Source: Candidatus Zixiibacteriota bacterium
Lineage (GTDB): Bacteria; Zixibacteria; MSB-5A5; UBA10806; 4484-95
Direction: 5' to 3'
Length of the DNA stretch: 64,000 bases
Assembly: GCA_024231855.1 (NCBI GenBank)
Contig: JAAEQD010000106.1
Location: 62,001 to 126,000 of the forward strand
Shown here: positions 56,611-64,000 of the stretch, in pieces
Numbering within the stretch: the first letter of the stretch is position 1
Layout: each line of letters begins with the position of its first letter
Translations under genes and position numbers: made by a program
The notes under the pieces: generated by a model
The model's database searches: none
What the model saw: the letters and a program-made list of their open reading frames with translations, nothing else
Told to the model about the DNA's origin: nothing

Positions 56611-57104
56611 ACATAAGGTTACTAATTGAGTCAATTCATATGATAAAGATCATATTGGTAAAAACGAATAAGCAAATCGCATTGGCCCGCCCGCTTCTCG
56701 AGGAGTACGCCAGGTCGCTGGGCTTCCATCTCGATTTTCAGGATTTCCAAACCGAGCTGAACAACCTTCCCGGCGACTACGCCTTGCCCGATGGCCGCAT
56801 GCTTCTGGCCTATAGCGATGACACGCTCGCCGGCTGTGTCGGGATGAGGAAATTCGATCAGGGCGTATGCGAGTTAAAGCGGATGTATGTTAAACCTGAG
56901 TTTCGTAAGCAAGGCATAGGCCGCCAACTGGCCGAGGCGGTAATCGCCCGCGCTCGTGATACCGGCTACAAGTTGATGCGTCTGGACACCTTGGCCAACA
57001 TGACCGAGGCAGTCAACTTGTATCGATCGCTTGGTTTCAAGGAATCGGAGAGATATCGTTACAATCCAATAGAAGGCGCCAAGTTTTTCGGACTGGAGTT
57101 GTAG
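56607..57104 (+). CDS. GNAT-family N-acetyltransferase
   Basis: 165 residues from the ATG that overlaps the upstream stop; an ATG at 56640 is possible. Acetyl-CoA site: KRMYVKPEFRKQGIGRQLAEAV (RxxGxG/A loop), with the beta-strand GCVGMRKFD before it and the end LYRSLGFKESERY. Substrate unknown; such enzymes acetylate amines on proteins, antibiotics or metabolites. Confidence 0.88.
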   Translation: MNIRLLIESIHMIKIILVKTNKQIALARPLLEEYARSLGFHLDFQDFQTELNNLPGDYALPDGRMLLAYSDDTLAGCVGMRKFDQGVCELKRMYVKPEFRKQGIGRQLAEAVIARARDTGYKLMRLDTLANMTEAVNLYRSLGFKESERYRYNPIEGAKFFGLEL

Positions 57105-57227
57105 AGATATTATCCATTTCGGGCGCTGCAGAGGCTTTCCACCACAACAATTTTCGTTTGACCTTATCGTGTTTAGTCATTACTATTCATCAACATAATC
57201 TATAAAAACCTCAAATCCGGAGGATAG

Positions 57228-58472
57228 ATGCGAAAAGTAATTTTAATACTTGTAATGGCAGCCTGTTGCTGGAACATGGCATCCGCGCAACCATCGGTAC
57301 ATACAGACAGCCTGTATTCGGAAAACCTGGGCCGAACAATGCCGTTTTCGGTTCTTCTGCCGTCGGACTATGATCCGGCGACGACATACCCCGTTCTTTA
57401 TCTTCTTCACGGAGTCGGCAGTAATTATCAGTCCTGGCTTAATCTGAGCGATATCGAAAATCATGTCGACATATTTCCAATGATCGTTATCATGCCGGAG
57501 GGCGAATTATCTTTCTATGTCAACGCTTACGCCGAACCCAAAGACCGATTCGAGGATTACCTGATAATAGATTTACCAAAATATATAGAGGAAAAATACT
57601 CAATAGATCCAACCAACCGGATAATTGCCGGTTATTCCATGGGCGGTTATGGCGCTATAACTCTGGCGTTGAAACATCCCGGGCTTTTTCAGTATATGAT
57701 AAGCATATGCGGCGTGATTGATGGCGCCCGTGATCTTGAGGAAAATAAAACTCATCCTAATAGCGCGGCGCTTATTCCGGTATTTGACAGGGTGTTCGGC
57801 GAAAAGCCAAATGATTTCCGGGTCGCTCATGATCCGTTTGATCTGTACAGGAAAACGTCACCGGAAAATATTCCTTACGCGTTCATTATCAACGGAATAT
57901 ACGATCCTAATCTGGATCTGATGGCCGGCCAGAAGGAATTCGCCGATTCGCTTTTCAGCTATGGTGCTTATTATGAATATCATGAACTGCCCGGCGGTCA
58001 CAATTACGATCGCACAGGTGATGCCGCCTTAAAACTCGTGTTCGAGCGCATGGTTTACTTCAAGGATAAGAGGCCCCGTTCATTCGCGAATCTACTAGAG
58101 AGAAAGATTGCCGATGACGGTATTGACGAGGCGTTAAGCTGGTATAATCTGGATGTAAAGACAAATGAGAACAGCCCCTATTATATCGATGTGAATGAAT
58201 TAAACCGAATGGGCTACACGCTTAGCGGGCAGGGCAAAGGCGATGAGGCGGTAGCGGTGTACAAGTTGGCAATAGGGGTTAATCCGAAATCGGCTAATCT
58301 GTATGATAGCATGTCGGATACTTACATAGCCAAGGGCGATACGACGGGCGCAATCAAAGCGGTTAAAACCTGTTTGAAGCTTATCCCGGATGACCCTGAT
58401 CTGCCGGCTAACTTCGCTGGGCAGCTAAAGCAGATCGCCGAGGATAAGCTGAAGGCGCTAGGGAATGAGTAG
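57228..58472 (+). CDS. Exported esterase (EsterD/Fes-like) with TPR tail
   Basis: 414 residues with a signal peptide (1-20) and CGGAGGA before the ATG. The alpha/beta-hydrolase core (PF00756) has PVLYLLHGVGSNYQSW, the nucleophile elbow IAGYSMGGYGAI and LPGGHNYD with the catalytic His. Residues about 325-405 hold two TPR-like helical pairs (GKGDEAVAVYKLAIGVNPKSA, GDTTGAIKAVKTCLKL). Probably periplasmic or surface; the ester substrate is unknown. Confidence 0.88.
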   Translation: MRKVILILVMAACCWNMASAQPSVHTDSLYSENLGRTMPFSVLLPSDYDPATTYPVLYLLHGVGSNYQSWLNLSDIENHVDIFPMIVIMPEGELSFYVNAYAEPKDRFEDYLIIDLPKYIEEKYSIDPTNRIIAGYSMGGYGAITLALKHPGLFQYMISICGVIDGARDLEENKTHPNSAALIPVFDRVFGEKPNDFRVAHDPFDLYRKTSPENIPYAFIINGIYDPNLDLMAGQKEFADSLFSYGAYYEYHELPGGHNYDRTGDAALKLVFERMVYFKDKRPRSFANLLERKIADDGIDEALSWYNLDVKTNENSPYYIDVNELNRMGYTLSGQGKGDEAVAVYKLAIGVNPKSANLYDSMSDTYIAKGDTTGAIKAVKTCLKLIPDDPDLPANFAGQLKQIAEDKLKALGNE

Positions 58473-58502
58473 GGCTTTAATCAACTTGTCAGGAGCGAAA
58501 GT

Positions 58503-59078
58503 TTGAAAGCAATGATATTAAATGGTTCAAGCAAAGATGATAAGGCTTTAGCCGACATTCACGCGGTTGTTGTCGAGGAGCTCTCATCGATTGGCTGGGA
58601 GACCGAATCGTTTGTTCTTAATGAAATGAAAATCACTTATTGCGTGGGATGTTTCGAATGCTGGGTGAAAACTCCCGGCGAGTGCCGTTTCAAAGATGAT
58701 GGCCGTGAAATAGCCAGGCAATTTATTCAAAACGACCTGGCTATATATCTCACCCCGGTAACTTTCGGCGGTTATTCGGCCCAGCTTAAGAAAGCGCTGG
58801 ACCGGGCAATCTGTGTGGTTTCGCCATTCTTCATGAAAGTCAACGGCGAAGTGCATCACAAAAAACGATACGATAAATATCCTCGTATGTTAGGATTGGG
58901 AGTGATGCCGAAAGAGGATAAGCAAAGCGAGCGGATATTCACTACGTTGGTCAAGCGCAATTCGATAAACATGCATTCCCCGGCGCAAAAAGCAGCGGTA
59001 ATCATGCGTGACCAGGACACTGATACGATCAGGCAGGAGATACGAACCTGTTTTAGCCAACTGGGGGTGTCACGATGA
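58503..59078 (+). CDS. Flavodoxin-fold NAD(P)H-dependent FMN reductase, gene 1
   Basis: 191 residues from a TTG start with AGGAG seven bases upstream. The flavodoxin-like fold is shown by MILNGSSKDD and the flavin loop YLTPVTFGGYSAQLKKALDR. A cluster of cysteines (YCVGCFECWVKTPGEC) resembles the iron-sulfur/flavoprotein type of these reductases. It overlaps the next flavodoxin gene by 4 bases (ATGA), so they are coupled. Confidence 0.85.
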   Translation: MKAMILNGSSKDDKALADIHAVVVEELSSIGWETESFVLNEMKITYCVGCFECWVKTPGECRFKDDGREIARQFIQNDLAIYLTPVTFGGYSAQLKKALDRAICVVSPFFMKVNGEVHHKKRYDKYPRMLGLGVMPKEDKQSERIFTTLVKRNSINMHSPAQKAAVIMRDQDTDTIRQEIRTCFSQLGVSR

Positions 59079-59755
59079 ATCAAGCTAAACGTATCCTGCT
59101 TCTAGTCGGCAGCGCCAAGCTCGAACGCAGCACATCTGAAGTGCTTAGCACCTACATAACCGATAAGCTTGGTGAAAAGGGATTCGAATCGGAAACAATG
59201 TTCGCTCACAAGATTTTGAAATCCGATACTGCCAAAGATGAGCTAATGTCATCGGTAGGCAAGGCCGATCTTATCATTCTCGCCTTTCCGCTGTTTGTGG
59301 ATTGCCTGCCTTACGCGGTTATCAGCATGCTGGAACATATCGCCAATAATCGCCCGACGAGCGATGATCAGAAAAAGCAGTCGCTTATGTGCGTAGTCAA
59401 TTGCGGCTTTCCCGAAGCACATCAGAACGATACTGCCATCGCGATCTGCCGTCAATTTGCCCACGAGACCGATTTCGACTGGGCCGGCGGTCTGGCCATG
59501 GGCGCCGGTGAAGGAATCCACGGACGGGAGCTGTCTGAAGTCAAGGGGATGGCCCGAAACGTGATCAAGTCGCTTGACCTGGCCGTAGAAGACCTGGCCC
59601 AAAGCAAACCGGTATCTCAGATGGCCATTGATCTGATGGCCAAACCACTCGTACCCAGATGGATGTATTTCATAGGCGGATCCGCCCGCTGGAAACGCGA
59701 AGCGAAAGAGCACGGCGTACGGGATAAGATGTGGACCCGGCCGTATGAGAAATGA
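59075..59755 (+). CDS. Flavodoxin-fold NAD(P)H dehydrogenase-like protein, gene 2
   Basis: 226 residues. The start motif ILLLVGSAKLERSTSEVLS and the segment DLIILAFPLFVDCLPYAVISML fit a flavodoxin-like quinone/NAD(P)H reductase. It lacks the cysteine cluster of gene 1, so the two may form a heteromer or pass electrons between them. It begins inside the stop of gene 1 and is the last gene before the MITE-like element. Confidence 0.83.
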   Translation: MNQAKRILLLVGSAKLERSTSEVLSTYITDKLGEKGFESETMFAHKILKSDTAKDELMSSVGKADLIILAFPLFVDCLPYAVISMLEHIANNRPTSDDQKKQSLMCVVNCGFPEAHQNDTAIAICRQFAHETDFDWAGGLAMGAGEGIHGRELSEVKGMARNVIKSLDLAVEDLAQSKPVSQMAIDLMAKPLVPRWMYFIGGSARWKREAKEHGVRDKMWTRPYEK

Positions 59756-59833
59756 GTTGCGCTAATTAATCTACGGCTGAAAATCTTAGTAGGTTGACAT
59801 ATATCATAAGTTTTAAGGAAACCCACCGCAAGC

Positions 59834-59984
59834 GGGCTTGTTGAAAAACTTATTTTCCAGACTTTAAAGTGGTCTTCATGAATACCCGTAGGGGCACAGC
59901 ATGCTGTGCCCCTACGGGTTACTCGGCCATAAATTTTAAATATTTAAACATTCTGCTGGATGAACGGGCTTTTTCAACAAGCCC
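59834..59984. mobile_element. MITE-like element with terminal inverted repeats
   Basis: GGGCTTGTTGAAAAA (59834-59848) and its exact reverse complement TTTTTCAACAAGCCC (59970-59984) bound about 150 bases with no coding potential. Both ends touch a CAAGCGG direct repeat (59829-59835 and 59984-59990), a likely target-site duplication, though it overlaps the ends by one or two bases. No transposase is in the window. Confidence 0.7.
59884..59919. repeat. Perfect 36-bp palindrome inside the MITE-like element
   Basis: The 18-base arm ACCCGTAGGGGCACAGCA (59884-59901) is followed directly by its exact complement (59902-59919). It would form a hairpin or cruciform. Confidence 0.9.
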
Positions 59985-60044
59985 AAGCGGATGGGGCACC
60001 TCTGGAGAAGAACGTTGTACTCTTGCCATTGGGTAGGCAAATTC

Positions 60045-60326
60045 CTAATCCTTCCCATCCTTCTCCCACCAATGCAGCCTCGCGTGCTCACCGCGTGACA
60101 TCACCCGCAAATTCTCACGGCGGTTATTGCGCTTGTTGCCGTCTTTGTGATGGACCACGAAGCCATCCCAGATTTTGCCGCCCAGCTTCTTCTCGGCCGC
60201 GCGCCGGTGAGAATACCGCCATCGGCCGTTTTTGTCTTTATACTGAGCGTAACCCTTATGATAGCGCGTTTCTAATTCGCGCCGGTGCGGTTTTGGCCGT
60301 CCGAATATGAAATTTAATAAACCCAT
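60045..60326 (-). CDS. Small HNH endonuclease
   Basis: 93 residues. The HNH motif is clear: VVHHKDGNKRNN ... ENLRVMSRGEHARLH, with His-His, Asn and His at metal and catalytic positions. The basic N-terminal part (GRPKPHRRELETRYHKG) probably binds DNA. Free-standing HNH genes of this size occur as homing or phage-related enzymes. It sits beside the MITE-like element, with which no link is shown. No visible partner gene. Confidence 0.82.
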   Translation of the reverse strand: MGLLNFIFGRPKPHRRELETRYHKGYAQYKDKNGRWRYSHRRAAEKKLGGKIWDGFVVHHKDGNKRNNRRENLRVMSRGEHARLHWWEKDGKD

Positions 60327-60656
60327 TACATCCCCTGTGCTGATAATTTATAAATGCTGTCTGTTCAATTCCGTTTCAACCGAATCTACTCGTATAAAAT
60401 ACTCGTTATACCATGCCGGGTCAAGGGATTTGTGTGGTGGCATCACTCCGCCCCTCCCCTGGATTAACAAGGGACTTCGTCCGCCCGCCCTCGCGGGAAT
60501 GACAATACTCGATTGGGAATTTGTAAGGATAGTACACTGTGCTGTCCGGGGGGAGCCCAGCCTGGAATCTTGTTGACATAAATTGTTAGATGAGCTACGC
60601 TACAATGAATAAGCGTTGTTTGCTATTATGTAAGCCAGAAATCAAACGAGGGAAAT
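60327..60656. other. Intergenic region before the metallophosphoesterase
   Basis: 330 bases without a gene. It holds a GC-rich stretch (CCCGCCCTCGCGGGAATGAC, about 60481-60500) of the kind that recurs between genes. TTGACA at about 60573 and TACAAT further on are 22 bases apart, too far for a normal promoter. Confidence 0.5.
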
Positions 60657-61472
60657 ATGCTGAGAATGAAAACGAATCGTCTCAACAATTTTATGATTCT
60701 ACTGGTAGTTATCATATGTATCACCGGTTTCAACTGTTGCCCGGATGAGCAGCCTGAGGAACATTTTTACTTCGTTCAGATGACCGACACCCATTTTGAA
60801 ACCGGAGATAACCTGGAAAGAACTCAGAAGGCGGTTGAGCTGATCAATGATTTGCCAATGGATATCAAATGCGTAGTGCACACAGGCGATATAACTACCG
60901 ATAATCTCGAGGACGAGGAACTTCTTGACTCCGGTTTGACCATACTGGGAAAGCTTATCGTTCCGATTCATCATGTTTCCGGTAATCATGATATCCTTCC
61001 CGAAAAACTTGAATTAACGTCCAAAATTTTTAAAGAGAAGTTTGGCGGTTTGATTTCACAAGCGGAATATAGTAATGTATTATTTATATTTATCTACACC
61101 GAACCGCTGAGAAAGTCATTCACTGTAGAAGGCTACCAACCCCTGATACAGCTTGAGGAATATCTCCAGAAGTCAAACGGAAAGCCCGTGATACTGTTTC
61201 ATCACGCTTCTTCAGTTGATGATTTTTACAGCAATGAGTTTCACACAAGATGGCCAAGGGAAATAAAGGAGCAATGGGAAAGACTAATCAATGGCTACAA
61301 CGTGAAAGCGGTAATTGCCGGGCATTTCCACAGGGATGAACATCACTGGTTAGGAGATGTCCCTTTATATGTGTCGGCTCCAATTTCAGGCTGGTGGGGA
61401 AGGCAAGCAACGTTCAGGATTTATGAATACCTTAACGGTAAGATCGGCTATAGAACGCAGTATATAGACTAG
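60657..61472 (+). CDS. Metallophosphoesterase lipoprotein (CpdA-like)
   Basis: 271 residues. The signal sequence ends in a lipobox-like ITGFNCC. Calcineurin-type motifs are in order: MTDTHFE (metal Asp/His), VHTGDITTDN, HHVSGNHDI, LFHHAS and VIAGHFHRDEH. Such enzymes split phosphodiesters, and the nearest well-known ones are cAMP phosphodiesterases. The signal points to an exported, probably periplasmic, enzyme, which argues against intracellular cAMP control. Confidence 0.88.
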   Translation: MLRMKTNRLNNFMILLVVIICITGFNCCPDEQPEEHFYFVQMTDTHFETGDNLERTQKAVELINDLPMDIKCVVHTGDITTDNLEDEELLDSGLTILGKLIVPIHHVSGNHDILPEKLELTSKIFKEKFGGLISQAEYSNVLFIFIYTEPLRKSFTVEGYQPLIQLEEYLQKSNGKPVILFHHASSVDDFYSNEFHTRWPREIKEQWERLINGYNVKAVIAGHFHRDEHHWLGDVPLYVSAPISGWWGRQATFRIYEYLNGKIGYRTQYID

Positions 61473-61794
61473 GGACGAGCAAATGATTTCATTTAGCTAG
61501 TATTTCACTGATTTGCATCACGGTTTGCTCTGGATCGATTGGCCAAGAAGCGTCTGACTGTCGTAACCTTCCATTCCATCGCAACCGACGCATGACTGTA
61601 TCTGCCCACCTTATTAGTAGGTTGCCGGTGCAATTAAGCTTGCATTAGGGATTAATTCTCATTATTATGGTTTCGTGAGAGGTTTACTCAGATTAGCTGT
61701 GCAAACGCGCGTACTCATATAAATTAAGTGTCATTATACCTGAACAGCGCGCAGCCAAAAGATTATAGACTATTTCAAGGAAGGGAGTGGCTCA
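61473..61794. other. Intergenic region before the PfkB-AAA fusion
   Basis: 322 bases with no gene, clear repeat or promoter. Confidence 0.5.
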
Positions 61795-64000
61795 ATGGCC
61801 AAGAAGAAGATAGTGGTTATTGGTGACTGGTTCATCGATGAGAACTGGCTGGTTGCCCCGCAAAAACTATACCATAGTTCGCATACCGGCGACATTCACT
61901 ACGCGGCCCGCCTCGAGGATGCCTCAAAAAGCGTTTTCAGAAGATGTGGTGCCGCTGAGATTGTTGAGATACTAAAAAAATGCCTGACCGACGATAAAGA
62001 CAAAGATGAAAACAAAGGAAAATATGAGTTTATTGGCGTGGGCATCTGGCATCCCAAAGATCATGATTTCATGAAATGCGCTTTTTGTGATAAGCAGAAA
62101 CCTGGCAAATTACTGAATCCTTTTACTCTCACAACCCTTAGAGGGACAGAAAAAAAAAGAAATTGCCAATTCTCTGAAAAGACATCACAGATACGATGTA
62201 AGTCTCATCTTCGACTAGTAAATTTAATCAAAAATGATGAGAAGCATGGAAAAACTCCACCCGACCTATGGAACAAAGTATCCACAAATAGGATTATCAG
62301 ATGTTATGAAGGATTTTGCGAAGGACAGCCGCAGCTTAAATACCGTTATGACTGGATACTCAGCCCTCATGAGGATGTTTGCGATTATACAAAAATAGGA
62401 AATGTATTTAAAGATAATACTGTTGCCGTTGTAATAGAAGATCATGATATGGGAGTTATGAACGAGGAATCAGCCGGAGCTCTGGCAACAGCCATAAAAA
62501 AAATAAACGAAAAACCCAAGAATAAAAAATCCAAAATTAAAGTTTTCTTAAGAACGAAAGTCGATAAACCTGCATGGCTGGAAAATTTCAGGAGTGAACT
62601 TGATAATACCACGCAAATTTCTCTTGTCGTATCAGATTTTCAATTGGCAAGGCATAAAATGCGAGAACGACGCTGGTTCTATGAAACAGAACTTGGGCGC
62701 GCTTCCCTCAAAATTCTAGAAGAATTGAAAAGCCATCCGACCAACGAAAACGGAACAGGTACCAAAAAAACTAATTCTCGAAGAAGCACACCACCTAAAA
62801 AGAAAGTCCAAAAACCGTTAGCTTTGCGAGCTGCAGTACTTTTAGATGAAAACAGGGTAATAGCGGCCGATGATAAAAAATACTTTGGTATCCCTGAAAA
62901 ACCAGGAGAAAAGCTGCAGCTTAATATTGGCAGAACCACAACTTTTTATTCTGCTTTAATCGCTCAGCATATTTATTGGCGCAATAAGAATCCCAATAAG
63001 AATAAAAATGAAGAATTATTTCAAAAAGAATGCAAAATTGCACTTGATGCCGCCTATGCCTGGACCAAGCAAGTGGCAAAGGCATGGGATGTTGATAAGG
63101 GTGAGTATAAACCGGTTAGACATAATAAAGTATTAGAAAAACTTATTGAAAAGCTGGACGTGAATCCGAAATCAATAATGTTCAATTCTTCAACCCATGA
63201 GGAATTAACGGAAAATTGGAAAAAATCATCAGAGAAATGTGGCATAATAAAACTACCCCAAAAAGATAATCCGGATATCAAGGAAAAGGTGCTTCAGTTA
63301 TGGCGAGGCGAAGGCATCCTTCCTGGCTATATCTGTACTGATAGACAAAAGCGCAGTAACATCCAAGGATTGGTAGCTTCAGTGGCTGATTTCTCAAGAG
63401 ACAATAATCCGGCCCATCCTTTAAGCTGCTTGTTAACAGGGGCGCCTGGAGGCGGTAAGAGTCATCTGGCGAGTTGTCTGGCGAAGAAATTTGACATGCA
63501 TTTCATGGAATACTCAATCGCCCAGATGGCGACCGCAAAAGACTTCATTGATTGCTTGGCTACGATATCTTCCGTTCAGAATCGTTCAGATGAGAAGCTA
63601 CTGATTTTTATTGATGAGGTAAATGCTCATATTGAAGGTAATCCAATAATGGGTCTACTATTGGGACCTCTTTGGGGCGGGTCTTTTGTATTTGAAGGCA
63701 AAAGTTATCGTTTACGTCCCGCTACCTGGATATTTGCATCGACGGGAAGTATAAGTGATATAGTAGGTGTAGCCAATAGCGATAATCTAGATGATAAGTA
63801 CCAGAAAAAAAATAAAAAAGAGGCAGAGAAAACTTCAGATGATAAAAAAAGAATAGATTATAATAAAGGGTCAGATTTCGCTTCGAGGCTAAGCGGTCAG
63901 ATAATCGATTTAGATGCGGCTGGAACCGATCTCAAGATACACAGAAGAAAAATAAATCTTAAAGAGATTATCAATAGCGTCAGAACTGAGCTAATTAACA
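61795..64000 (+). CDS. Degenerate PfkB/RfaE-like domain fused to an AAA+ ATPase, 3' end cut by window
   Basis: The ATG at 61795 follows GGGAG by seven bases, and 735 codons are visible before the window ends. Residues 4-390 read as a ribokinase-like (PfkB/HldE) fold: VVIGDWFIDENWLV, FRRCGAAEIVE in place of the family PGGAA, VAVVIEDHDMGVMNEE like the SDYGKG strand, and FLRTKVDKPAWLENF. The expected catalytic GAGDTF is LNIGRTTTFYSALIA, so the base Asp is lost. A cysteine-bearing insertion (MKCAFCDKQ, about 93-101) is extra. Residues 510-735 are an AAA+ module: Walker A GAPGGGKS (549-556), Walker B LLIFIDEVN (602-610), sensor FASTGS (647-652), SDFASRLSGQ with a candidate arginine finger. The gene is Lys-rich and AT-rich. 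Likely role: a ligand-sensing ATPase, possibly of a conflict system. Confidence 0.78.
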   Translation, partial: MAKKKIVVIGDWFIDENWLVAPQKLYHSSHTGDIHYAARLEDASKSVFRRCGAAEIVEILKKCLTDDKDKDENKGKYEFIGVGIWHPKDHDFMKCAFCDKQKPGKLLNPFTLTTLRGTEKKRNCQFSEKTSQIRCKSHLRLVNLIKNDEKHGKTPPDLWNKVSTNRIIRCYEGFCEGQPQLKYRYDWILSPHEDVCDYTKIGNVFKDNTVAVVIEDHDMGVMNEESAGALATAIKKINEKPKNKKSKIKVFLRTKVDKPAWLENFRSELDNTTQISLVVSDFQLARHKMRERRWFYETELGRASLKILEELKSHPTNENGTGTKKTNSRRSTPPKKKVQKPLALRAAVLLDENRVIAADDKKYFGIPEKPGEKLQLNIGRTTTFYSALIAQHIYWRNKNPNKNKNEELFQKECKIALDAAYAWTKQVAKAWDVDKGEYKPVRHNKVLEKLIEKLDVNPKSIMFNSSTHEELTENWKKSSEKCGIIKLPQKDNPDIKEKVLQLWRGEGILPGYICTDRQKRSNIQGLVASVADFSRDNNPAHPLSCLLTGAPGGGKSHLASCLAKKFDMHFMEYSIAQMATAKDFIDCLATISSVQNRSDEKLLIFIDEVNAHIEGNPIMGLLLGPLWGGSFVFEGKSYRLRPATWIFASTGSISDIVGVANSDNLDDKYQKKNKKEAEKTSDDKKRIDYNKGSDFASRLSGQIIDLDAAGTDLKIHRRKINLKEIINSVRTELIN

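Noticed and set aside
60573-60606. TTGACA and TACAAT before the metallophosphoesterase
   Set aside because: Spacing of 22 bases is too long for a sigma70 promoter.

Overview
The window looks like a contig from an uncultured bacterium of the FCB superphylum, most like candidate phylum Zixibacteria. This is inference. It rests on secreted proteins ending in FlgD-like sorting domains (for example NYPNPFNPST), a PorV-like outer-membrane protein beside a TonB-dependent receptor, a C-terminal dockerin-like pair (GDANGDCMVIGSDVT), many beta-propeller lipoproteins, and a gyrB-dciA pair. No tRNA, rRNA or CRISPR array was found by eye. Core genes have moderate GC; several genes (2907-5975, 24124-25689, 49297-50268 and the last gene) are clearly more AT-rich and read like imports.

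Layout. 1-2645: an Fe-S membrane oxidoreductase cut by the window edge, then an M29 aminopeptidase. 2733-5975: an AT-rich membrane NACHT NTPase. 6129-11142: outer-membrane barrels, a propeller protein and a pesticin-like muramidase. 11231-23694: housekeeping and small genes (Zn-ribbon, YbbR-like, tsaD, TerB-like, KAS III, DUF190-fluC, threonine synthase, GYD, bacteriohemerythrin, gyrB, dciA). 24124-25689: a TIR-like protein whose C-terminus reads as a YbaK-type tRNA-editing domain. 25872-42676: exported and surface proteins, including a tightly packed six-gene minus-strand cluster (propeller lipoprotein, PorV-like, TonB receptor, Fn3 lipoprotein, two sorting-domain proteins) and a 1425-residue dockerin-bearing protein. 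43634-50268: APS-kinase-like and HAD genes, VOC, S41 protease, beta-lactamase-like lipoprotein and an AT-rich membrane protein, with repeats around them. 50467-59755: GH57-MlaD pair, HEAT-repeat protein, GNAT, esterase and two flavodoxin-like genes. 59834-60326: a MITE-like element and an HNH gene. 60657-64000: a metallophosphoesterase lipoprotein and a PfkB-like/AAA+ fusion cut by the window end.

The best candidates for undescribed biology are two fusions. The first (24124-25689) joins an NADase-type TIR-like domain, a middle domain and a YbaK-like aminoacyl-tRNA deacylase domain; it may be an abortive-infection effector that senses tRNA state. The second (61795 to the window end) joins a PfkB/RfaE-like domain that lacks the catalytic GAGD motif to an AAA+ ATPase. 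The NACHT protein is a third likely conflict-system gene. The three are dispersed, not in one island. Several families of short palindromic repeats are scattered between genes.
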